From: Nymphaea colorata
Taxonomy: Eukaryota > Streptophyta > Magnoliopsida > Nymphaeales > Nymphaeaceae
Assembly: GCF_008831285.2 (NCBI RefSeq)
Contig: NC_045148.1
Location: forward strand, 8,067,001 to 8,131,000
Length of the DNA stretch: 64,000 nucleotides
Direction: 5' to 3'
The translations under genes and the position numbers were made by a program. The notes under the pieces were generated by a model that had not been told where the DNA came from, ran no database searches, and was given only the letters and a program-made list of their open reading frames with translations. Positions 10,295 to 22,666 of this stretch are shown piece by piece (the first letter of the stretch is position 1; every line of letters begins with the position of its first letter).

Positions 10295-12714
10295 ATGGCA
10301 CCGAATTTCTTTGCGTGTTTCCGTCGTGGGGGCGTCGGCGGTGCAAAGGAGTCGTCTGCGAATGGGGGGAGGGTCCATACTGCCGGCGGTGGGGGCGGGG
10401 CAGAGGAGCAGGGGAAGGGTGGGGCGGTCCTAGTGGAGTTCTTCACCGCCCAGGGGTGTGCCACCTCCCCGGAGGCCGAGTTGTTCCTCTCGCGTCTGGG
10501 CAGCGAAGAAGACCGGCCGGCAGAAGGCCCGCCGGTGATCGTACTGGCGTACCACGTGGAGTACTGGGACCACCTTGGCTGGAAGGACGTGCTGGCGTCG
10601 AGCCTGTGGAGCGCGAGGCAGAAGGCGCTGGTGGAGGCTTTGGGAGAGGACTCCATCTACACGCCGCAGTCGGTGGTGCAGGGCCGGTCACAGTGCCTCG
10701 CCACCGGCGAGGCGGCCGTCTTGGCGGAGATCGGCAAAGCCACCACTTTCCCCGGCCCCACAATGCAGGTCATCTCTCTCTCCCTCTCTCGATGAATCTT
10801 GTTGCATGATGAACTTAATTTTCGTTTCTTGTGGTGGTAGTTTTTTGTTGGTTTAGCCGTATAGGCACTATTCTGTGATACCTGTAATTCAGATCTGAGA
10901 CCCTCAATTTGTTAAGCTCCAGCACCAGATCCATGGGTCCAAAAATTTCTGTAAAAGATGTCTGAAATTTCCAAAATGGATGTCTAAAAGATTTCTTGGC
11001 ATAGGTAAAATTTCAAAGATTAGAAACGATGCAAGACTCAAAGACAGGAGATCTGGTCTCTGAAAAAAGGAATTCAGCTAAGAAAGAAATTCAGAAGACG
11101 TTAAAAATTGTGTAGGAAACTGAAATAACATAGCGGAAATTACGAAAACGGATTGATTCGATGAGGTCATTTCTGTTCTCCTTTAATTATAATTTGTGAT
11201 AATTTATCGTACTATGTATTTTGAAAGAAATTCGGACCATTAAATTTCAATGTTGGTCATATCTATATCAGAAGGATGGTATCTAAAAGCAATTACATGG
11301 TTTGCTTGGCTGAGACGATATTGTCCCGTTATCACTTGTGGTGATACACCTTTTACCTACATAAATCTAACCACCAATATTGTTTGAATCAAGATATATG
11401 TGATATATTTACTATTTTTATGTAGTAAACTTAGATTTGACATGAATTTTTGGACATTATTTGTCTATCCCGTTCTTGTAAATGGCTTTACCAAGTTAAT
11501 TCTCACCATCTCAAATTTCATTTCTTATTATGTAGTGAAATTGGTTGAACCTACTAGGATGGTTAACCAATTATTCAAATTATGAACTCATGAAATAGAT
11601 TAGCTGTGCCAACCGCCATCAGCTGTCTGTGTCTGATTAGGTAGAGCGTCTTTAAACACGGAGTGACCTGCTGATTTAGCAGTTAGATCTAATCTAAAGA
11701 CAAGGTAGAACAAGTTTATCACTCCTCCATCTATAAGTTAGTCAAATGGCCATTGAGATTTCTTGCTCAGATGCGATCTGAAGTTTTATTTCACTTGAAT
11801 CTGGAAATCTGAAATCCCCAAAATGTAAAGAGGACATGTGATTGCATTCTTCGTGTCTGCAATGTTTTAAAGAGAAGTTGCCTCTTTGGCGTAAACTATT
11901 TTGGGTAGCTAAAATGCCTTCTACAAAAACTCCAGTTCTGTTCCCCTACTTGTCCCCTCTAGCATATTGGAGATATTCTTTAAATTGAAAAATGTAAGAA
12001 TCATATCCTTGGTGCCTGTATGTATATTATTCTTAGACTGTCATCAGGTTGAATACAGGAACGGTATGAACTTCAATTTCTCCTGTAGTGTCTGATTTGT
12101 GTTTTACGAGCTATGTCATCTGCTCGTGTCATACTGTGCTTGTGTAAAATAGTTGGCAGTATGTTACATGAAAAGTATGTGCTTCCATGTCTTTAAGTTG
12201 CTTGCTTGTAACATAGTTAAAAAGAAAAAGCAGGTGCTGTTGTTCTGATCAAGTTGAGAGCACATTCGATGCTTGTTCTATAAACATGTGTAGTGGATGC
12301 CTATTTCCTAAGTTATGGATCAATTGAACTAATGATTATAAAAAAGCTCAACAGGCGACTTTCCAAAGACGAACACCCGACACTTTAGAAGTTTCCTTGC
12401 GTGGTGCTCTGAGGACGAAAGTGGATGAGAAGGGCGTGGACGTTATGGTCGCTCTTCATGAGAGTGGCCTCGTGACTGAGATTTCCAGGGGAGATAATAA
12501 AGGTCGGATAGTAAAAAATGATTTCGTCGTGAGGAAGCTGGAGAAACTGTGCAGTGTGCGTGATGTTTCAGCAAAGAAGACGATATCAGGGACAGTGAAC
12601 TTCACACTGTGGGAGGGATTCAACAGTGGGAAATGTGGTATCGTGGTTTTCATACAGAACTCTTCACTGCAAATTTTTGGTTGTCAACAGTTTCATTTGC
12701 CTCTTAACCTCTAA
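10295..12714 (+). CDS. DUF1223 family protein (thioredoxin-like fold), two exons
   Basis: Exon 1 is 10,295-10,768 and exon 2 is 12,355-12,714, giving 277 residues ending in TAA. The intron is phase 0, with donor CAG|GTCATC and acceptor ACAG|GCG. The start is the first in-frame ATG (MAPNFFACF), followed by a Gly/Ala-rich stretch. The DUF1223 core (PF06764, family knowledge) is clear: VEFFTAQGCATSPEAE at about residues 47-62, VIVLAYHVEYWDHLGWKD at 81-98, ARQKALVEALG and YTPQSVVQGR at about 107-131. Exon 2 continues the domain (VSLRGALRTKVDEKG, VMVALHESGLVT, FTLWEGFNSGKCG). Many bacterial members carry a CxxC-type GCSSCPP motif. Here the second Cys position is Ser58, so dithiol chemistry is unlikely. 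The biochemical role is unknown. Exon 1 is much more GC-rich than exon 2 and the flanks. No frameshift is seen and it looks intact. Confidence 0.9.
10769..12354 (+). other. intron 1 of the DUF1223 gene
   Basis: GT-AG intron of 1,586 bp, AT-rich, between CAATGCAG|GT and CAACAG|GCGACTTTC. Joining codon Gln158 to the Ala codon at 12,355 keeps phase 0 and continues the family's conserved order. No gene or full-length transposon was recognised inside. Confidence 0.85.
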
Positions 12715-13927
12715 GTTCCTCTGTAACATCTTATTTTTTCTCATTATCTCTTGGTTGAAGGTTGTTGGTGGGCGCCTAAATTTTTTAGGCTATCTTGTAC
12801 ATTCAAGCTCTCAAGATTGTGTTGTATGATTATTTTTAGAGATTTGCGAGATTAAAGGGTTCTGTTTCTTATTCTCTAGATTCTGCACTTAAAAGACGCT
12901 ATGTTCACATCTAGATCCGTCCTTTTAGAAAAAGGAGAAAACAAATATATTCATGGGCATTCGTTGCGTGCCATAAAATGCCAATTCAACGACGTATAAA
13001 GACAGCTGGAACTTTCATGGCTGTAGCTGTCTGCACGTCACTACAAATATGTGCAATTAAACTATAATATTCTTGAAGCAATTTCCCCTTAGAAAATTGG
13101 CTCCCATCACTCCCATCAGTCAAGGTAAAACATAATTATCGCTCTTTTATCCTCTTCCGCTGCCTTCTTTATAATCAATATCACACGGAGTGGGATCAAT
13201 TCAGTCTATGACGTTCACGATGTGGCTTGTATCTAATGGGAAATGGGAGTCGAAATGCAGTAAAGCATATGATTTCTCCCCTTGTGATGGTTGACCAAGT
13301 TCATGAAATTCAGTTTATAAGTTTATTTCATATGTAAATTGTGTTCAATGGATAAACAAAATCCAGTACAGCAAAATTCAGTTCATGAAGTTGCTAACTG
13401 TGTAAGCCCACTTGATCGATATTGCTCGAATTAATTAGATTCCAAGGGAGATTGGAGCAGGAATTGGGAGCAGTAGATGTCAATGTGATAAAAAACTAAA
13501 TCAGGTATTAAGAGGTCCCTAATCGGCAGCCTGTATTGGTACTCTGGATCCCGTGAACAAGCAAAAAGAGCAAATAACATGTGGCCACTTCTGTAGTAGC
13601 AGGTTGGACAAGCTTGATGTCCAACCAGATTTCCTACTTCAGCAAACTTAATTTGACTGAACATATGCCCCGTTATCAATTTATCATTGCAATAATATGA
13701 AAGTATGGTATCTGCTATAGACTTGTGTTTACGGTGATCTTACATCAACTATGCATCATTTGTGTTAATTGGACTAAGATACTTCGAGAAGAAGAGAGAG
13801 AGGTGGGGGAAAGAGGAGAGAAACTTACCTTGAGAGGTAGAGGTACAATGTATAATGACCACAGAAATTGGACTCAATACCTTCTACATTCCCATCAACT
13901 TGGTCAGTTAAGCTAAGCCCCAAATAG
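12715..13927. other. 3' flank of DUF1223 gene and intergenic DNA
   Basis: The first ~150 bases probably hold the 3' UTR. No canonical AATAAA signal is evident. The rest holds short open frames only. Confidence 0.4.
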
Positions 13928-14185
13928 GAATGTCAACAGATCGCATATCCGATCTGAATCACTTGTAAAAAATCGGATATGGTTAGCAATTTGACATCTG
14001 ATTGAGAAATCGAATCCGATTCGAATATAAGAAGTAACATCAGATCGGATACAGATTTAAGTAAATATCTGGATATTTAACCATCTTATCCGATCGAATA
14101 CAGATTCGGTTTTAAGTAAATATCCGATCGAATACTTAACCATCTTAACAAGTATATCATGAATTACAAAGATATTCGAATCCGT
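13928..14185. repeat. TE-like repeat rich in ATCCGATCxGAAT words
   Basis: Starts with GGAATGTCAACAGATCGCATATCC and then repeats ATCGGATA, ATCCGATCGAATAC and TTAACCATCTTA words in several imperfect copies. This resembles the widespread plant repeats that begin AGGGATGTCAACGG. It probably belongs to the same broad class as the element at 6,880. Confidence 0.4.
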
Positions 14186-14449
14186 TAAGTTGGTGTCTCC
14201 GCGTTTTGAAGTAGAGACCTATGAATAGTTAGGGTACTAATTTAAAGTAATAAGTAATGATATAAGAAAAATATAAACCGCATATAAAAAAGGAAGAGAG
14301 AAAGCGAGTGTAAGGTATATATGTAGTCAGCTGCAAAATTGACAACCAAGATGCAATGTCAAATCCATGACACCGGTGGAAAGCCAGACGAGATGCAAGC
14401 GTGTCTGAACATGGCACTCAGCAGCTCATAATTTCATTAAGCAGCTCCT

Positions 14450-14475
14450 TTATATATATATATATATATATATAT
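14450..14475. repeat. (TA)n microsatellite
   Basis: About 26 bases of alternating T and A. Confidence 0.9.
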
Positions 14476-14520
14476 GCCCGAAAGGTTGTTGGAGCGCCCA
14501 AGGCCCTATTTCTAAGGACC
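14476..14520 (-). mobile_element. possible hAT-type terminus (CAGGGCCGGTCC)
   Basis: Read on the - strand, the block begins CAGGGCCGGTCCTTAG and continues AGGGCCTTGGGCGC. Such CAGGGCCGG ends are frequent in plant hAT-like elements. Only one end is visible and the adjacent TA repeat may mark the break. Confidence 0.3.
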
Positions 14521-16043
14521 GGCCCTGCCCCATGTAGCTCTTTCATGTCTTTATCACTCTAATTCTCTCTTCGTTCCAATTTTATCATACGTCTCCGTGG
14601 CTTCTCTCTTCACTAGATGTGATTAAATAGGGATTAGAAAATGAAGAGAGTGATAGAGATTGAAGTTAAGCTAGGTCTTTAATATGTAGAGAAATCAACG
14701 TCATTTATGCACTAATTGTTAAGAAATTTATATTAATCACTCGTTATGTGCACTGTTGATTATTTAATGATTATGATCAAAATCTCAGAAGTGACGATGC
14801 TAGGATTCATGAATCACATCTAGCTAGTAGGAGGATTATGTGCATCAAGTGTAATGAACTAAGTATGAGAGCTAAGTAGAGTGATTGCATATTATTTAAT
14901 TAATTTTCATTTATGTTTCATGAGGTATCGTGGGGAAATACTTTTTCCCAAAATAATTAAAGTACTAATTATCATTTACCTTTTTGAAAAGGCAAGTTTA
15001 TATGAGGCACCTTGAGAACCATTTTTAACGAGACATAATCAATGTACATGATGTCATGCCCGAAGATAACTTCTAAACTAAACATTCTTTTCTAAATACA
15101 GTACTGGATAGAAAATCAAACTGGCATTTTGATAGCATTGCATCCCCCGATATAATATATAAAACCAACTTTCAACATCCAGCTAATTCGCAAACAACCT
15201 TTGAGTCAAGGGTACTACATATAAACACTTGGTCTCAAGTGAGAGACATGCAGAATAAGAAATCCTAGCTTTAAATTGGTTCAAATTGGGTCAAGATCAA
15301 TAAGACTTCGACCCTGGCAAGCCACATGCGACGGGTGGCGCTTATCCTGTCGCCCTTGGTCAGTTCCTGAAAATTATTTACGAATAAATGGGATAGTCCC
15401 TTGTACCGTAGACAATGTTGAATGTAGAACAAAAAAAATTAAATAAACTCAAACAAAATATGTATATCTCCATGACAGTCAAGAAAATATTTCAACAATA
15501 TAACTATTTCAATTTCTTGGAACTTAATAGCAATAAAACAATCAATAATTTGGCAAACATTTGCCAAAGTTATGAAAAAAAGAGAGCATATAATCGTTCA
15601 AAGTATATATCCTTAAATGAGCACTCAAGGCATACAAATGATCAAAAGGTCCCCACAAAATGGGCAAATGACATGTAGTGAGCTCTCCATCGTCCTTGAG
15701 GCATCTAGGTCTAGGGGGCCACAAAGATGCGACGCTTTCTTAGTTTCTCTTCTAATAGGCATACAACAATAATGTCCAGGGGTTAGAAAATAGTTTACAA
15801 ACATGGTGGAAAAAAGAAAACTAGGTCACCCATGTCTGGATTTGGCTTACAATTTACAAGTGGTGTTGGTCCAAACCTAGTTTGGACTGATCCAGTATCG
15901 TTTTATCACTTGACTAGGCCCAATGCCCTATAATAGATACAGATATTTAGTGGAGATACATGGGTCTAACCCATTACTACGTTCTCTATTACAGAACAAC
16001 ACTTGAGTCAACTCTTTCAGAGGAGGATCGAGGTGACTTAAGA
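14521..16043. other. intergenic DNA, possible distal copia remains
   Basis: No gene recognised. On the - strand the part around 15,890-16,010 (starting TGTTCTGTAATAGAGAACG) follows directly on the copia integrase remnant. It could be the start of a 3' LTR after an internal deletion, but no second LTR copy is available to prove it. Confidence 0.35.
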
Positions 16044-16410
16044 CTACAGGTCGATGCAGTATATACTTTCCTCCACCATAAGTATGAAGATAATTTTGCA
16101 TTGCAAAATATTTTCGGCATGAGCATTGAATCTCTGGAAAGCATTTAGAACGTCAGATTTGTGGTTCAATATATATATCCAAGAAAACCGTGAGAAAGCA
16201 TCAACGCTAAGCACAGAACAAGAGAATTTATACACGTCAGAAACGAGGTCCCTCGGCATCAGAAACCGCAAGTTAAAGGTCTAGCAACATCGTCAGTTCG
16301 AAAACAGACATCACAAATTAATAGTTTCTAAAAATGAAAGGAAGTTCATCTCTAAAATAGAATGCACAACTTTCAATGCAGGGTATCTTAATCTTTCATG
16401 CCACACTGAA
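16044..16410 (-). pseudogene. copia GAG-pre-integrase and integrase N-terminal remnant
   Basis: VWHERLRYPALKVVHSILEM (about 16,405-16,345) is the GAG-pre-integrase motif. After a damaged zinc-finger stretch, VDAFSRFSWIYILNHKSDVL (about 16,200-16,140) and a downstream ENILQCKI match the start of the integrase catalytic core. The sequence breaks off soon after the first catalytic region. Confidence 0.8.
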
Positions 16411-16679
16411 ACCGGTGCCTTTCACCAACATGAGCCTCTTTTTGCCGCTGCGCCTCCACATCAGGTCATTTGTATAGTCCCTCTTCAGCTGATCCACGAA
16501 GAACATTCCCCATTGTCCGACCCTTAACAAGAAGAGGGTATGAACTCAAATACCACATTATCATTCAACAAACCTTTTGGACCTAAAGCAGATTTTTTGA
16601 TATTTGTGGAACAAGTAGGATCATTCAGCTTGAAAAAATATTTATAAGATTTCTAGAAAATTTGTGGAATATGTATGAC

Positions 16680-16870
16680 GTCATTCAGCTTGAAAAAATT
16701 TATATAATGACTAATAAGAGCTAATGCAACATCAACAATAGGTAAAGAGGAACCGTTACCTACTTGAATCCCACCCACACCTTGATAGGAAGACTGTAGA
16801 GACATGTTGCTATGACTGTTTGTGATGTGATGAGAGAGGCCGCAATCCGGGTATCAGTTCTCATCACCAG
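16680..16870 (-). pseudogene. copia protease remnant
   Basis: Reads YPDCGLSHHIT, then YQGVGGIQVGNGSSLPI. This is the copia aspartic protease start, where the usual text is a D-S/T-G-A motif followed by HHIT. Here the active-site triplet is D-C-G. The upstream Trp is lost to a stop. Confidence 0.75.
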
Positions 16871-16924
16871 AGGATGTGTTGAAGTAGAGAAAGCCTTGGC
16901 ACCCCCATCTAAATTCAATAAATG

Positions 16925-17725
16925 AGATATCTGCTTGCATTGTTTAGCTGTGTGGCCTGGCTTGTCACATTTCACAGACCACCTTACTGCCCTCTTGATT
17001 TTGACTTTGGTTCTTGTTGTTCCACCAACTTTTTCTTATTCCTCTACAATTCTTTCCTCTGTAGTTTCCGTTTTGCTGATCAGAACTGTTATTTGCTGAT
17101 TTTAAGCAAAGTTGGCTGACAGTAAGAGACTCCGTTGGCTGATCACTAGATGCCTGAAGTAGATATCTACAGAGACTGGTTCTACACGCGTGCTCACAGA
17201 TGTCTTAAAATGCCATATTAGATTATCTGTGAAGGATATGCATGACTAGGCCATCCTCATCAATCAGTTTAGCCGCCATGATCAATTCATGTGCAATAAC
17301 CTTAGCATGTTTGAAGTATCCGTCAATGCCTCTGTCCCCTTTCCTAAGTTCCCGAAGATGCATTTTAAGTAGCTACGCATTTTAAGTAGCAGAATTTTGG
17401 CCCTAGATTGGGTGACATAAACATCTTTTAGAGCTTTTCAAACTTCAAGTGAAGTCCTAAGTCCAATGATTTGGCTATGAACTTATTCTGTTAAAGAAGA
17501 CAGGATCCAACTTAAGAGGGCTTCACCTTGTTGAGCCCATGAGATGAAATCTGAATGGATATTCTCTATAGACCCTTTATCATTTTCTTCTGGAATGGGT
17601 TAGACGTATCAACAAAGGCTGTTAAACTGTACAAACTGATAATGCGAATAAATTGCAATTCCCACAACAAATAATTTTCAGTTGTGTTTTTGTAAATGTA
17701 TTAGGGGATTGAGTGAGATCAGAAG
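16925..17725 (-). pseudogene. copia gag remnant (UBN2-type, CCHC knuckle)
   Basis: Near 17,690-17,600 the - strand encodes YLLWELQFIRIISLYSL followed by AFVD, the N-terminal gag signature. At 17,555-17,480 it encodes ISWAQQGEALLSWI. At 17,460-17,350 come GLRTSLEV, KALKDVYVTQSRAKILLLKM and similar, matching the plant copia gag core. A zinc knuckle, CDKPGHTAKQC, lies at about 16,970-16,937, with its first Cys one frame away. Several in-frame stops and at least one frameshift make it non-functional. Confidence 0.8.
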
Positions 17726-17890
17726 AGACCACGCCTGATTGAGGGAGCTTCAAGCAACATGGACATTGATTAAGCCATGAGAAAATCGATGATAGCACGG
17801 ATGAACTTCAGACAATGCCAACACGCTGCAACACACAAAGAATGAGGAGAAGTGGCAGAATATAGGCAGCAATTGTGACAACCTCTGCAA

Positions 17891-17903
17891 GGCTATGATA
17901 CCA
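17891..17903 (-). promoter_or_regulatory. copia primer-binding site (tRNA-Met type)
   Basis: The - strand reads TGGTATCATAGCC. The plant copia consensus complementary to initiator tRNA-Met is TGGTATCAGAGCC, so there is one mismatch. It lies about 170 bp upstream of the gag-like reading, as expected just inside the 5' LTR. Confidence 0.7.
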
Positions 17904-18891
17904 TAACACGATTTGAAGAAGAATGAAAAAACATTCAGCTCACCACTCTTTCAGAACACATGCAGGTTTTCAAGGTTCGGTATGAAATATGACCTACATC
18001 CATGGCCTAACTTTGTTCAGCCTTAGGCTAGCCATCTTCCTTAAAGAGTTTCTCATTACAATCACTTTATAGATTTTGGGTATCCCAACTAAGAACAATT
18101 GCAATCCTAATTTTGATGATCTAGATTAACAATATCTGCAACGGTCCTCCTTGAGATAGGTAAGATCTCCTTGCCCTTATCAACATCCTTATCCTTTCAT
18201 TCTTCAAGATTTTTGCCAAGCTGATAAATATCGAGATATTTAGAGAGAGGTCCAGTGCACATCCATATCCATATCTGTTAGCTATGAAAGACAGGTGCAG
18301 AACAGGAGCACACGTGTCCGTGTCAACTCGGCTGGACACAGTTTCGGGTACAGAAAATGCTCTCGACACGGCTACATGCGGTGTCAGGTTCATTGACTAT
18401 ACTCGAGGCCATGTCCGTCCAGATTAAAACTCGATCAGCACTGACCAAGTCCTCTTCCATCCATTTCCTAGGTTTTTTTTCCCCGACTTTACCTTCTTCT
18501 GCCGCCAGTTGCCCTTTCCCCTCTTTGCTCCTTTGTTCCATACCCATGATGTAACTTTCAAGCATCCAGCCATCCACCCACCTACTCATTTCTGGCACCA
18601 ATGCAGGCACCCTACCTTCTTCCGGCGACAGGTAAGCCACCATTCCTACTCATTTCTCCCTTTCACCCATTACTTGCTCAGGTTAATGTTTGCACTTCGG
18701 TTGATCTTACACGTGCTCATCGTCTTTTATCTATACTTCACTCTTTGGTTTGTTCCTGTTAGCCTTGTACGCTTACTTCAATCCTTTTTTTTTCTACCTT
18801 AATTAGCCCAACAATTTATAAGCCTTCCAAAGCAGATAAGTCATTGCAATGCATGCTGCAACTACCGGGTCCTCCATTATGTGTGTCCTCT
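17904..18891. other. possible 5' LTR remnant and unassigned DNA
   Basis: The part next to the primer-binding site (17,904 to about 18,120) is where the copia 5' LTR should end, but no second LTR copy exists to delimit it. Beyond that, the GTGTCCGTGTC / GACACGG words around 18,310-18,390 resemble common plant repeat debris. No gene is called. Confidence 0.35.
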
Positions 18892-19834
18892 TGTTGAGCA
18901 GCTCCTGCATGGGTTTCCAAATCCAAGAGTCTTGAATGCACAAAATAGCACCCAAGAATTCTAAAATGGGCATCTTCATTGCCTCTCACTTCCCCATTTC
19001 ATTCGATCACCATTGGTTTTCTTCAAAAGCGCTTCTAAGATGAGGCTGAAAGATCATCCAACAACACTCTAATTTCTCTTGGCATTCAACACCTCCATTT
19101 CATGCACTTCACAAAACGCATGATCCTATTGTAGGTCTGGATGACTAGTCTTATCTCATCCAGAGGTTATGGAATTGGATATGGTTGTGGGACTGGTCAC
19201 AAAAATTGTTCGACGTTGATCTCGAAACGGGTGTAGATCAGTGGTCTTATCTGATCCGAAAATCGTTGGATTTAGATCTCCGCATGTGCCTCGATCAGTT
19301 GTCTTATCTGATCTTGAAATTGTTGTATTGGGATTTGGCTAGGAATCTAGATCAGTGGTCTCATATGATCGAAAAATCGTTGTATTTGAAATAGTAGGGG
19401 GCCACGATCAATGGTCTTATTTGATCCGAACTTTATTGAGTCTGCAACTAGTGGAGGGCTTGGATCAGTGGTCTTACCTGATCTTAAAATTGTTGCATTC
19501 GAATTTGCTTGTTTCAAAAAGTTCATCAAAATGACAGTAAGGGCTTTCTTGACAACGTCCATAATGGTTGTAGTCGTCTAACTGATGATTTAATTTCATG
19601 TTGAGCAGCACCTGCATGGGTTTCCAAATCCAAGAGTCTTGAATGCACAAAATACCACCCAAGAATTCTAACATGGGCATCTTCATTGCCTCTCACTTCC
19701 CCATTTCATTCGATCACCATTGGTTTTCTTCAAAAACGCTTCTAAGATGAGGCTGAAAGATCCTCCAACAACACTCTAATTTCTCTTGGCATTCAACACC
19801 TCCCTTTCAGGAACTTCACAAAACGCATGATCCT

Positions 19835-21250
19835 ATTGTTGCTCTGGATGACTAGTCTTATCTCATCCAGAGGCTATTGAATTGGATATGGCCATGGGTC
19901 TGGCTTGAAGAATTGTAGGACGTCGATCTGGTAACGGGTGTAGATCAGTGGTCTTATCTGATCCGAAAATCGTTGGATTTAGATCTTCGTATGTGCCTCG
20001 ATCAGTGGTCTTATCTGATCCAGAAATTATTGTATTGCGATCTGACTAGGGTTCAAGATGGGTGGTCTCACCTGATTGAAAAATCGCTGTATTTGAAACG
20101 AGTAGTGGGACACGATCAATGGTCTTATTTGATCGAAACTTTGTTGAGTCTGCAACTAGTAGTGGGCCTGGATCAATGGTCTTACCCGATCCTAAAATTG
20201 TTGGATTCGAATTTGCTTATTTCAAACAGTTCATCAAAATGACAGTAAGGGCTTTCTTGACAACGTCCATAATGGTTGTAGTCATCTAACTGATGATTTA
20301 ATTTCATGTTGAGCAGCTCCTGCATGGGTTTCCAAATCCAAGAGTCTTGAAGGCACAAAATAGCACCCAAGAATTCTAAGATGGGCATCTTCATTGCCTC
20401 TCACCTCACCATTTCATTCGATCACCATTGGTTTTCTTCAAAAGCGCTTCAAAGATGAGGCTGAAAGATCCTCCAACAACACACTAATTTCTGTTGGCAT
20501 TCAACACCTCCCTTTCATGCACTACACAAAACGCATGATCCTATTGTAGGTCTGGAAGACTAGTCTTATCTCATCCAGAGGTTATGGAATTGGATATGGT
20601 TGTGGGACTGGTCACAAAAATTGTTCGACGTTGATCTCGAAACGGGTGTAGATCAGTGGTCTTATCTGATCCGAAAATCGTTGGATTTAGATCTCCGCTT
20701 GTGCCTCGACCAGTTGTCTTATCTGATCCTGAAATTGTTGTATTGGGATTTGGCTAGGAGTCTAGATCAGTGGTCTCATATGATCGAAAAATCGTTGTAT
20801 TTGAAAATAGTAGGGGGCCACGATCAATGGTCTTATTTGATCCGAACTTTGTTGAGTCTGCAACTAGTGCAGGGCTTGGATCAGTGGTCTTACCTGATCT
20901 TAAAATTGTTGCATTCGAATTTGCTTGTTTCAAAAAGTTCATCAAAATGACAGTAAGGGCTTTCTTGACAACGTCCATAATGGTTGTAGTCGTCTAACTG
21001 ATGATTTAATTTCATGTTGAGCAGCACCTGCATGGCTTTCCAAATCCAAGAGTCTTGAATGCACAAAATACCACCCAAGAATTCTAACATGGGCATCTTC
21101 ATTGCCTCTCACTTCCCCATTTCATTCGATCACCATTGGTTTTCTTCAAAAACGCTTCTAAGATGAGGCTGAAAGATCCTCCAACAACACTCTAATTTCT
21201 CTTGGCATTCAACACCTCCCTTTCAGGAACTTCACAAAACGCATGATCCT
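19835..21250 (+). repeat. 1,416-bp higher-order dimer, copy 1 (B+A)
   Basis: The B-type monomer has GGCCATGGGTCTGGCTTGAAG after the first subrepeat. The A-type monomer has TGGTTGTGGGACTGGTC at the same place. This copy differs from copy 2 at a few positions only, for example TAGCACCC versus TTCCACCC in the spacer. Confidence 0.9.
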
Positions 21251-22666
21251 ATTGTTGCTCTGGATGACTAGTCTTATCTCATCCAGAGGCTATTGAATTG
21301 GATATGGCCATGGGTCTGGCTTGAAGAATTGTAGGACGTCGATCTGGTAACGGGTGTAGATCAGTGGTCTTATCTGATCCGAAAATCGTTGGATTTAGAT
21401 CTTCGTATGTGCCTCGATCAGTGGTCTTATCTGATCCAGAAATTATTGTATTGCGATCTGACTAGGGTTCAAGATGGGTGGTCTCACCTGATTGAAAAAT
21501 CGCTGTATTTGAAACGAGTAGTGGGACACGATCAATGGTCTTATTTGATCGAAACTTTGTTGAGTCTGCAACTAGTAGTGGGCCTGGATCAATGGTCTTA
21601 CCCGATCCTAAAATTGTTGGATTCGAATTTGCTTATTTCAAACAGTTCATCAAAATGACAGTAAGGGCTTTCTTGACAACGTCCATAATGGTTGTAGTCA
21701 TCTAACTGATGATTTAATTTCATGTTGAGCAGCTCCTGCATGGGTTTCCAAATCCAAGAGTCTTGAAGGCACAAAATTCCACCCAAGAATTCTAAGATGG
21801 GCATCTTCATTGCCTCTCACCTCACCATTTCATTCGATCACCATTGGTTTTCTTCAAAAACGATTCAAAGATGAGGCTGAAAGATCCTCCAACAACACAC
21901 TAATTTCTGTTGGCATTCAACACCTCCCTTTCATGCACTACACAAAACGCATGATCCTATTGTAGGTCTGGAAGACTAGTCTTATCTCATCCAGAGGTTA
22001 TGGAATTGGATATGGTTGTGGGACTGGTCACAAAAATTGTTCGACGTTGATCTCGAAACGGGTGTAGATCAGTGGTCTTATCTGATCCGAAAATCGTTGG
22101 ATTTAGATCTCCGCTTGTGCCTCGACCAGTTGTCTTATCTGATCCTGAAATTGTTGTATTGGGATTTGGCTAGGAGTCTAGATCAGTGGTCTCATATGAT
22201 CGAAAAATCGTTGTATTTGAAAATAGTAGGGGGCCACGATCAATGGTCTTATTTGATCCGAACTTTGTTGAGTCTGCAACTAGTGCAGGGCTTGGATCAG
22301 TGGTCTTACCTGATCTTAAAATTGTTGCATTCGAATTTGCTTGTTTCAAAAAGTTCATCAAAATGACAGTAAGGGCTTTCTTGACAACGTCCATAATGGT
22401 TGTAGTCGTCTAACTGATGATTTAATTTCATGTTGAGCAGCACCTGCATGGCTTTCCAAATCCAAGAGTCTTGAATGCACAAAATACCACCCAAGAATTC
22501 TAACATGGGCATCTTCATTGCCTCTCACTTCCCCATTTCATTCGATCACCATTGGTTTTCTTCAAAAACGCTTCTAAGATGAGGCTGAAAGATCCTCCAA
22601 CAACACTCTAATTTCTCTTGGCATTCAACACCTCCCTTTCAGGAACTTCACAAAACGCATGATCCT
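21251..22666 (+). repeat. 1,416-bp higher-order dimer, copy 2 (B+A)
   Basis: Same B+A order and exact length as copy 1. It has a private change, AACGATTC instead of AACGCTTC, in the spacer near 21,861. Confidence 0.9.

Larger units (their letters stand above)
16044..17903 (-). mobile_element. decayed Ty1/copia retrotransposon, internal region
   Basis: Read on the - strand the order is primer-binding site, gag, CCHC knuckle, protease, GAG-pre-integrase and integrase start, which is the canonical Ty1/copia order. Reverse transcriptase and RNase H are absent, so the element is truncated after the integrase N-terminal part. Many stops and frameshifts interrupt it, so it is an old insertion. Confidence 0.8.

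Noticed and set aside
10184-10856. Several other long open frames on both strands over the DUF1223 first exon
   Set aside because: They are shadows caused by high GC content. Only the frame from 10,295 shows family motifs and splices correctly.
15960-16148. Short + strand frame near 16 kb
   Set aside because: It is antisense to the copia integrase remnant.
18290-18400. GTGTCCGTGTC/GACACGG words as a separate transposon
   Set aside because: They resemble common plant repeat debris, but no paired ends or boundaries could be placed.
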